Shown in pieces: positions 58,839 to 64,000 of a stretch of 64,000 nt of DNA. The stretch's first letter is position 1. Each line of letters begins with the position of its first letter. Made by a program: the position numbers and the translations under genes. Below the pieces are notes generated by a model, which saw only the letters and a program-made list of their open reading frames with translations, was not told the origin of the DNA and made no database searches. Origin of the DNA: an uncultured bacterium (GTDB lineage: Bacteria; Bacteroidota; Bacteroidia; Bacteroidales; Muribaculaceae); the NCBI GenBank assembly GCA_905214715.1, contig CAJMMT010000001.1, forward strand, positions 62,001 through 126,000, given 5' to 3'.

Positions 58839-59660
58839 ATGATGTGGAAGATTACAGGAATCGAAGATCTCATTTCGCGGTTGTTGAAGCGTACTGACTC
58901 CTTAGGCGTGGCTTTTGGAGGGGGTGGCGCACGTGGGTTTTGCCATATAGGCGTTATCAGGGCTTTCGAGAATTTCGAGATCATACCGTCGATATTATCC
59001 GGGGTGTCGGCCGGTTCGGTAGCGGCGGTGATGTATGGCGCCGGTCTGGATTCACGTCAGATTCAAGAGTGTTTTGCCGGGAGCAGCAAGATAAATCATT
59101 ACGCCACATGGACCCTTCCGAAGCGCAGTCTCATGACAATCGAGAAGTTCGGACGCTTGATTGAAAGCTGGTTGCCGGTGCGCTATCTTGAAGAGTTGAA
59201 AATACCGACAGTAGTCTGCGCCACAGATTTCGACCATGGAAAATCGGTAGGGTGGGCCAAGGGCGAGATAGTGCCTCGTGTTCTTGCTTCCTGCAGCATA
59301 CCGGTGGTCTTCCCTCCTCAGGTCATAAATGGCGTGCATTATGTAGACGGTGGGGTTTTGCGTAATCTTCCGGCGTGGGCCATACGTAAATACTGCAAGG
59401 TGCTGATCGGTTCGAATTGCTCCCCCTTGAACAGGGACTTCAAATATCACGGTGGTATCGCCGATACTGCTTTAAGGTCGTATCAGCTTATGGCCAAATC
59501 TAACACGTTGCAGGATATAAATCTATGCGACTATATGATACAGCCGGTAGAATTGACCGGAGTAGGTACTTTCGAGATATCCCGACTCAACGAAGCCGTC
59601 GAAATAGGATATGATGCCGCATGCAAGGTCATTGAGCGCATGCTCAAATCAAAAATATAA
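58839..59660 (+). CDS. Patatin-like phospholipase/hydrolase
   Basis: The product is 273 aa from the ATG at 58839 (an adjacent ATG at 58842 is equally possible; a TTG two codons earlier is not preferred). The patatin fold is complete: oxyanion loop GGGGARG at about 27-33, nucleophile Ser57 in GVSAGS, and catalytic Asp170 in YVDGG. There is no signal peptide, so it should be cytoplasmic or peripherally membrane-bound. It resembles the short bacterial RssA-like patatins. It ends 6 bp before the GH13 gene, so the two are probably co-transcribed. The substrate is unknown (phospholipid or acyl ester). Confidence 0.9.
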   Translation: MMWKITGIEDLISRLLKRTDSLGVAFGGGGARGFCHIGVIRAFENFEIIPSILSGVSAGSVAAVMYGAGLDSRQIQECFAGSSKINHYATWTLPKRSLMTIEKFGRLIESWLPVRYLEELKIPTVVCATDFDHGKSVGWAKGEIVPRVLASCSIPVVFPPQVINGVHYVDGGVLRNLPAWAIRKYCKVLIGSNCSPLNRDFKYHGGIADTALRSYQLMAKSNTLQDINLCDYMIQPVELTGVGTFEISRLNEAVEIGYDAACKVIERMLKSKI

Positions 59661-59666
59661 TTGAAA

Positions 59667-61364
59667 ATGGAGAAACTTATAATTTATCAGCTATTTCCCC
59701 GTATATTCACCAATACGTGTCCCGACCCCATGCCTTGGGGTACTTTGGAACGCAACGGAGCCGGTAAACTCAATGATCTCAAGGGGCATACTCTCGATAG
59801 CCTCAAAGCACTCGGGGTAAATTGCCTCTGGCTTACAGGTGTAATAGAGCATGCAACCAAGACCGCTTTCCCGGAACATGGTATACCCGCCGACAATCCC
59901 AATGTGGTCAAAGGCGAGGCCGGTTCTCCCTACGCCATACGCGACTATTATGATGTAGACCCAGCCATCGCGGTAAAAGTGGATAACCGCATGAAAGAGT
60001 TCGAAGCCTGTGTGAAGCGTATCCACAACAAAGGGATGAAGGTGCTGATAGATTTCGTGCCCAATCATACGGCAAGAGTGTATCATTCGGATGTGGCTCC
60101 CATTGGAGTGAAGGACTTCGGTCAGGATGATGATATATCTTGTTACTTCGCACACAACAATAACTACTATTATATACCTAACCAGCAGTTTTCGCCCGAT
60201 TTCCCTCTTGATGCCGAAGGTACGGTTCCTTATGTGGAATTCCCGGCTAAATGTACGGGAAACGATTGTTTCACGGCATTCTGTACGAAAAACGACTGGT
60301 ATGAGACTGTGAAACTCAATTACGGTCATGATTATGGAGATCATAGCGACCATTTCGATCCGATACCCGATACGTGGTTTAAGATGCTGAATATACTTCG
60401 CTTCTGGGCCTCGAAAGGAATTGACGGGTTCCGTTGCGACATGGTCTTCATGGTCCCCCTCGCTTTCTGGCACTGGGCCATACCGCAAGTGAAAGAGACT
60501 TATCCCGACTGTCTTTTTATCGGTGAGATTTACGATGTGGGGCAGTACCGGCCGTTCCTCGATTACGGTTGTTTCGATTATCTGTATGACAAGGTGAATC
60601 TTTACGATACTCTCGTGGCGATAGACCGTTATAACCATTCGGCGGCATGCCTTACCGGCGCATGGCAAACGGTAGACGGAATAGGAGACCGTATGCTCAA
60701 CTTCCTTGAGAACCACGACGAGGTCCGTTTCGGCTCTCCTGAATATGCGGGCAACCCGTTGCGCGTGTTGCCATCGTTGGTTGTAAGCGCGATGATTTCA
60801 CGCGGACCTTTCATGATATATTACGGTCAGGAACTTGGAGAGAGCGCGAAAGACAACGAAGGTTTCGCAGGTGATAACAACAGGACCACGATCTTTGATT
60901 ATTGGAGCTGCGACACTCTTCGCCGCTGGTATAACGACGGTCGTCCTTCCTTGAAGAACCTTACAGCCCAGGAGAAATGGCTGAGGAAGATTTACGGCAA
61001 GGTGCTGAACCTTTGTAATTCGGAAGAGGCGTTAAGGGAGGGTAAATTCTTCGATCTGATGTATGTCAATTTGCGTCAGAAGGGATTCGACCCGCATAGG
61101 CAGTTCGCTTTCTTGCGTTATACCGACGGTCAGAAACTTATGATTGTGGTTAATTTTGCCGACCAGGCGAAAGACATCGAGCTTGTCGTACCGCAGTTGG
61201 CGGTAGATATGGCATCATTGCCCGAGGGAAATCTGCAGGCAACCGATCTTCTTACCGATGAGAAAGTACCTGTAAGCCTTAAGGCAGACAGTCCTATGCG
61301 ACTGCAGCTTGCGGCACGGGGGGCAGTGGTTCTGAGTCTTGGCACATATGCCGAAGAAGGTTAA
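59667..61364 (+). CDS. GH13 alpha-amylase family enzyme, cytoplasmic
   Basis: The product is 565 aa from the ATG at 59667; a TTG two codons upstream is rejected. There is no signal peptide, so it acts inside the cell. The barrel starts at IYQLFPRIFTNT. The GH13 conserved regions are visible: VLIDFVPNHTA, GFRCDMVF with nucleophile Asp258, LFIGEIYD with acid/base Glu287, and NFLENHDEVRF with Asp351. A C-terminal beta domain follows (about 470-565). It would process malto-oligosaccharides, glycogen or a related alpha-glucan; exact specificity is not clear. It does not belong to the beta-glucan PUL. It follows the patatin gene by 6 bp. Confidence 0.9.
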   Translation: MEKLIIYQLFPRIFTNTCPDPMPWGTLERNGAGKLNDLKGHTLDSLKALGVNCLWLTGVIEHATKTAFPEHGIPADNPNVVKGEAGSPYAIRDYYDVDPAIAVKVDNRMKEFEACVKRIHNKGMKVLIDFVPNHTARVYHSDVAPIGVKDFGQDDDISCYFAHNNNYYYIPNQQFSPDFPLDAEGTVPYVEFPAKCTGNDCFTAFCTKNDWYETVKLNYGHDYGDHSDHFDPIPDTWFKMLNILRFWASKGIDGFRCDMVFMVPLAFWHWAIPQVKETYPDCLFIGEIYDVGQYRPFLDYGCFDYLYDKVNLYDTLVAIDRYNHSAACLTGAWQTVDGIGDRMLNFLENHDEVRFGSPEYAGNPLRVLPSLVVSAMISRGPFMIYYGQELGESAKDNEGFAGDNNRTTIFDYWSCDTLRRWYNDGRPSLKNLTAQEKWLRKIYGKVLNLCNSEEALREGKFFDLMYVNLRQKGFDPHRQFAFLRYTDGQKLMIVVNFADQAKDIELVVPQLAVDMASLPEGNLQATDLLTDEKVPVSLKADSPMRLQLAARGAVVLSLGTYAEEG

Positions 61365-61447
61365 ACGGCTTGGCCGATTGATGCACATATTTCGTAAAAA
61401 TGTGAATATTTTTTGTTGCATGGCGTTTAAAACCGAAAAAATAGTCT

Positions 61448-61455
61448 TAACTTTG
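61448..61455 (+). promoter_or_regulatory. -7 element upstream of prs
   Basis: TAACTTTG matches TAnnTTTG exactly, 31 bp before the prs ATG. A TTTA at 61426-61429, 18 bp upstream, is a plausible -33 box. Confidence 0.65.
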
Positions 61456-61486
61456 CATCAGAAACCTATCCACACATACTAAAACA

Positions 61487-62431
61487 ATGAGCAATTCATT
61501 ACCCCCGTTGAAGGTCTTTGCCGGAACCAAGAGCCATTATCTTGGCGAGGCTATATGCAAAGATCTTGGCATTGAACTCGGAAAGATGAATATAGATCGC
61601 TTTGCCGACGGTGAATTCGAGGTTTGTTTCGATGAATCTATCCGCGGAGCCGAAGTCTATCTCGTTCAATCAACATTTCCGAATACCGACAACCTGATGG
61701 AGCTGCTGTTGATGATCGACGCTGCAAAAAGAGCGTCAGCCGCTACCATAGTTGCTGTGATTCCCTATTTCGGTTGGGCCCGTCAGGACCGTAAAGACAA
61801 ACCCCGTGTATCGATAGCCGCCAAGCTTGTAGCTGACCTTCTCAGCGTAGCCGGCATCGACCGTCTGATCACCATGGATCTTCATGCCGACCAGATACAG
61901 GGTTTCTTCAATGTTCCGGTGGATCATCTTTATGCATCTTCCATCTTCATTCCGTACATCGAAAGTCTTCACCTGAAAGATATGGTGATAGCTTCGCCCG
62001 ATGTAGGTGGTGCGAAACGCGCCAACGCCTATGCCAAGTACTTCGATGTACCTCTCGTTCTCTGCCACAAGCAGCGCGCCAAAGCAAACGTTGTGGATAA
62101 GATGACCGTGATCGGTGATGTCGACGGCAAGAATGTTATTTTGCTCGACGACATAGTAGATACCGCCGGCACGATAACAAAGGCTGCCGATCTTCTTCTC
62201 TCTTTCGGAGCCAAATCGGTGCGTGCTCTTTGCAGCCATCCGGTCATGTCCGATCCGGCCACTACAAGAGTTCTCGAAAGCGGACTTACTGAGATAGTGT
62301 TTACCGATTCGATACCTTACGGAAAGGAGAATTCAAAGGCTGTGGTACTTCCGGTAGCGAAACTCTTCGCCGATACGATTCGTCGTATCCACAATAATCA
62401 GAGCATTTCCTCGCAGTACCTCACAAAGTAA
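61487..62431 (+). CDS. prs: Ribose-phosphate pyrophosphokinase (PRPP synthetase)
   Basis: The product is 314 aa, full length. Signatures: FADGEFEVCFDESIRGAEVY, IPYFGWARQDRKDKPRVSI (ATP site), MDLHADQIQGFFNVPVDHLY (class I PRPP synthase motif) and VILLDDIVDTAGTITKAA (the ribose-5-phosphate/PRPP loop). It makes PRPP for purine, pyrimidine, NAD, histidine and tryptophan synthesis. It has its own promoter and a bidirectional terminator follows. Confidence 0.97.
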   Translation: MSNSLPPLKVFAGTKSHYLGEAICKDLGIELGKMNIDRFADGEFEVCFDESIRGAEVYLVQSTFPNTDNLMELLLMIDAAKRASAATIVAVIPYFGWARQDRKDKPRVSIAAKLVADLLSVAGIDRLITMDLHADQIQGFFNVPVDHLYASSIFIPYIESLHLKDMVIASPDVGGAKRANAYAKYFDVPLVLCHKQRAKANVVDKMTVIGDVDGKNVILLDDIVDTAGTITKAADLLLSFGAKSVRALCSHPVMSDPATTRVLESGLTEIVFTDSIPYGKENSKAVVLPVAKLFADTIRRIHNNQSISSQYLTK

Positions 62432-62479
62432 TATAATAGCGGCTTCATGCCGCCGGGAACTCCCGAATTATTGTCATAG

Positions 62480-62516
62480 AGAAGGCGTGCCGAATCTGTT
62501 TTTCGGCACGCCTTCT
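62480..62516. terminator. Bidirectional terminator between prs and the repeat-protein gene
   Basis: AGAAGGCGTGCCGAA at 62480-62494 pairs perfectly with TTCGGCACGCCTTCT at 62502-62516 (15-bp stem, 7-nt loop). The genes on both sides converge on it. Confidence 0.85.
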
Positions 62517-62542
62517 GCTTATATCATGAGAAAGGTCTTATG

Positions 62543-63643
62543 TCAGAGCTTGATTATACTCTTCGTGTAATTACCGGCGGATTTGTCATTGCTCCGCAGC
62601 ATGAGTATATACTGGCCGTGCGGAATTAAACTGACATCTATTTCAGAGCAACCTTCCGCGATTTCGCAATCCATGGCGATTATTCCTGATGTATCTACCA
62701 GTGTCATATGCGTAACGCCTTCCCATGGTACTTCGACATGCAGTGTCTCATATACCGGTACCGGATAAACTTTAACATCATCGCATATCCGAATATTGGA
62801 TACTCCTATAGTTTCAGGCTTTTCGAATTCGGCAGAACCTAAATAAGTTACAGTCCCATCAGGCATACCGGCGAAAAGCTCAAGCACATGAGTGCCGGTA
62901 GCAACCGATGCCATATCGAGTTCCAAAGGCATGATTTCAGCAATCTCCGTTTTTGCTGAGCCATGATACTCACCGTCAACGAAAGCCATGATGTTGCAGG
63001 GCCCTACGGTGGTTTGATTTGAAAGTTTCACAAACCACCGGCTCTTTACGGCGGTAGGGAGTCCGTTCTTCTCGGCGTAGAAATAGAGACAATGGGCACC
63101 ATCGTCAAGTCGGCTACAGTCGATGGTCGTAATTTCGCCCTGCGACGTTGTGAAATCTGTTTCGCGGTCGAAACGGTAACGCCATGAAACCGGGCCGTCT
63201 CCACTTTCGGGAACGGCACGCAGGAACCACTGACTCTTCACAGCAGTTGGGAGTCCGTTCTTCTCGGCGTAGAAATAGAGGCAGTGTGCTCCTTCATCAA
63301 GTCGGCTGCAGTCGATATTCGTAATTTCGCCCTGCGACGTTGTGAAATCTGCTTCGCGGTCAAAACGGTAATGCCATGAAACCGGGCCATCTTCGCTTTC
63401 AGGCACGGCACGCAGGAACCATCTGCTCTTTACTGCGGTGGGAAGTCCGTTTTTCTCGGCGTAAAGATAAATGCAATGCGGACCCTCATTGAGCGCCGAA
63501 CAATCTATCGATGTCAGATTTTCGGTATCGATGACACGGAAAGTTTCTTCACGGTCAAAGCGATAATGGTATTTATTCGCTGACTGCGCTGAAGCCGAAA
63601 ACAATACGCATACCAGCAAGGGATATAACAATCTTTTTGCCAT
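62543..63643 (-). CDS. Secreted protein with three 64-residue repeats and T9SS type A-like domain
   Basis: The product is 366 aa with a signal peptide (MAKRLLYPLLVCVLFSASAQS). Three tandem repeats of exactly 64 residues (192 bp) begin at residues 26, 90 and 154, each with the pattern YRFDRE...IDCSxLxxGxHCxYxYAEKN followed by GLPTAVKSxWFLRAVPES. Repeats 2 and 3 are nearly identical even in DNA. A short beta domain follows (about 215-285). The C-terminus is a clear T9SS type A-like sorting domain (KVYPVPVYETLHVEVPWEG to HGQYILMLRSNDKS, ending KSIIKL). No enzyme motif was found. The paired cysteines in each repeat may form disulfides. It starts 12 bp after the partial gene to its right, so the two form an operon. 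The function is unknown. Confidence 0.82.
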   Translation of the reverse strand: MAKRLLYPLLVCVLFSASAQSANKYHYRFDREETFRVIDTENLTSIDCSALNEGPHCIYLYAEKNGLPTAVKSRWFLRAVPESEDGPVSWHYRFDREADFTTSQGEITNIDCSRLDEGAHCLYFYAEKNGLPTAVKSQWFLRAVPESGDGPVSWRYRFDRETDFTTSQGEITTIDCSRLDDGAHCLYFYAEKNGLPTAVKSRWFVKLSNQTTVGPCNIMAFVDGEYHGSAKTEIAEIMPLELDMASVATGTHVLELFAGMPDGTVTYLGSAEFEKPETIGVSNIRICDDVKVYPVPVYETLHVEVPWEGVTHMTLVDTSGIIAMDCEIAEGCSEIDVSLIPHGQYILMLRSNDKSAGNYTKSIIKL

Positions 63644-63655
63644 ATCACATGTGAA

Positions 63656-64000
63656 TTAATCTTCAAGTCGGATTTTAACGTTAAGGATACCCTCGTCGGT
63701 TGTCTTGTCGGCAACTTCGAAGACAGAAAAACGGGGCGCGTCCGGTTTGGCTGTGAAGGGAAGCAGACCACCATGCACACCTACCTGGGTTCCGTCAGTA
63801 CCGAGCCAAGAGTTGGCGTTCTCGTCAAGCAGTTCCCACCAATCCGAGTCCTCTTTGAAAACTTGCGTGCCCTCAGGGAAAAGAAGGCATCCGTTGCCAT
63901 GCATCTCCATAGAGTTGTTGAATCTGGAATAAGAGTCGTAATTCTTCGTATGGTCATGAATGAACACCGTGTTGGTGGCTGTGATGTCATACCAATCATT
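63656..64000 (-). CDS. C-terminal part of an unrecognised protein, partial at window edge
   Basis: The open frame enters from the right edge (NDWYDITATNTVFIHDHTKN) and ends at a stop at 63656, giving the last 114 residues, ending TDEGILNVKIRLED. It is rich in Trp, Asp and Gly and looks like the beta-rich end of a secreted protein. There is no recognised motif and no sorting domain at this terminus. It is immediately upstream of, and probably co-transcribed with, the three-repeat protein gene. Confidence 0.6.
   Translation of the reverse strand, partial: NDWYDITATNTVFIHDHTKNYDSYSRFNNSMEMHGNGCLLFPEGTQVFKEDSDWWELLDENANSWLGTDGTQVGVHGGLLPFTAKPDAPRFSVFEVADKTTDEGILNVKIRLED

Overview
The window is a chromosomal segment of a gut-type Bacteroidales bacterium. 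Supporting evidence: a SusC/SusD pair, promoters of the Bacteroidetes TAnnTTTG type, no obvious Shine-Dalgarno sequences, an lpxC-fabZ fusion, a DUF4295 gene next to rpmG and rpmB, a methylmalonyl-CoA decarboxylase operon for propionate formation, and many secreted proteins with type IX (T9SS)-like C-terminal domains. The balanced base composition, the many short C-terminal sorting domains and the intergenic minisatellites suggest Muribaculaceae, but that is inference. No tRNA, rRNA, CRISPR array, insertion sequence or phage was seen.

1-21.7 kb is a polysaccharide utilisation locus (PUL) for beta-1,3-glucan (laminarin, curdlan, callose or fungal/yeast glucan). On the minus strand, in transcription order, it has susC, susD, a small surface binding protein, GH16, GH3, GH128, two further binding proteins and a very large GH81 that runs off the left edge. 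A divergent plus-strand gene encodes a membrane-tethered regulator: sensor propeller, Y_Y_Y domain, one transmembrane helix, coiled coil and LuxR-type HTH. The GH81, GH128 and GH16 enzymes can cut the chain internally and GH3 can release glucose. SusCD and the binding proteins would capture the products. All binding proteins and two enzymes end in a T9SS-like sorting domain, whereas only SusD has a lipobox. Hairpins separate several of the genes.

21.7-27.9 kb holds two large secreted proteins (cleaved-adhesin/FnIII type and a double leucine-rich-repeat protein). 28.3-32.8 kb is the mce-mmdA-oadG-mmdC-mmdB operon (methylmalonyl-CoA epimerase and the sodium-pumping decarboxylase). 33.1-38.1 kb is lpxD, lpxC-fabZ, lpxA, a Crp/Fnr regulator and menE. 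On the opposite strand, 38.1-48.8 kb is a compact run, transcribed leftward, of nadE, tsaC, an initiating sugar-phosphate transferase, a CLC chloride channel, fmt, menD, menB and menC. menE and menC overlap tail to tail. 49.0-52.0 kb holds rpmB-rpmG-DUF4295, a decayed HTH gene and tsaD-cinA. 52.2-56.7 kb is tamB.

56.7-58.8 kb looks like an accessory insertion: intergenic repeats, then an AAA ATPase/DUF4143 gene with a strong promoter and a palindromic operator-like site. 58.8-62.4 kb is a patatin-like hydrolase, a cytoplasmic GH13 alpha-amylase and prs. The right end has a secreted protein built from three 64-residue repeats and the 3' end of another gene.

The least explained signals are: (i) intergenic arrays that all have a 9-bp period but different unit sequences; (ii) the regulator with helically phased CTAC sites upstream; (iii) the likely T9SS export of a whole glucan PUL; and (iv) the exact 192-bp repeats in the gene at 62.5-63.6 kb.
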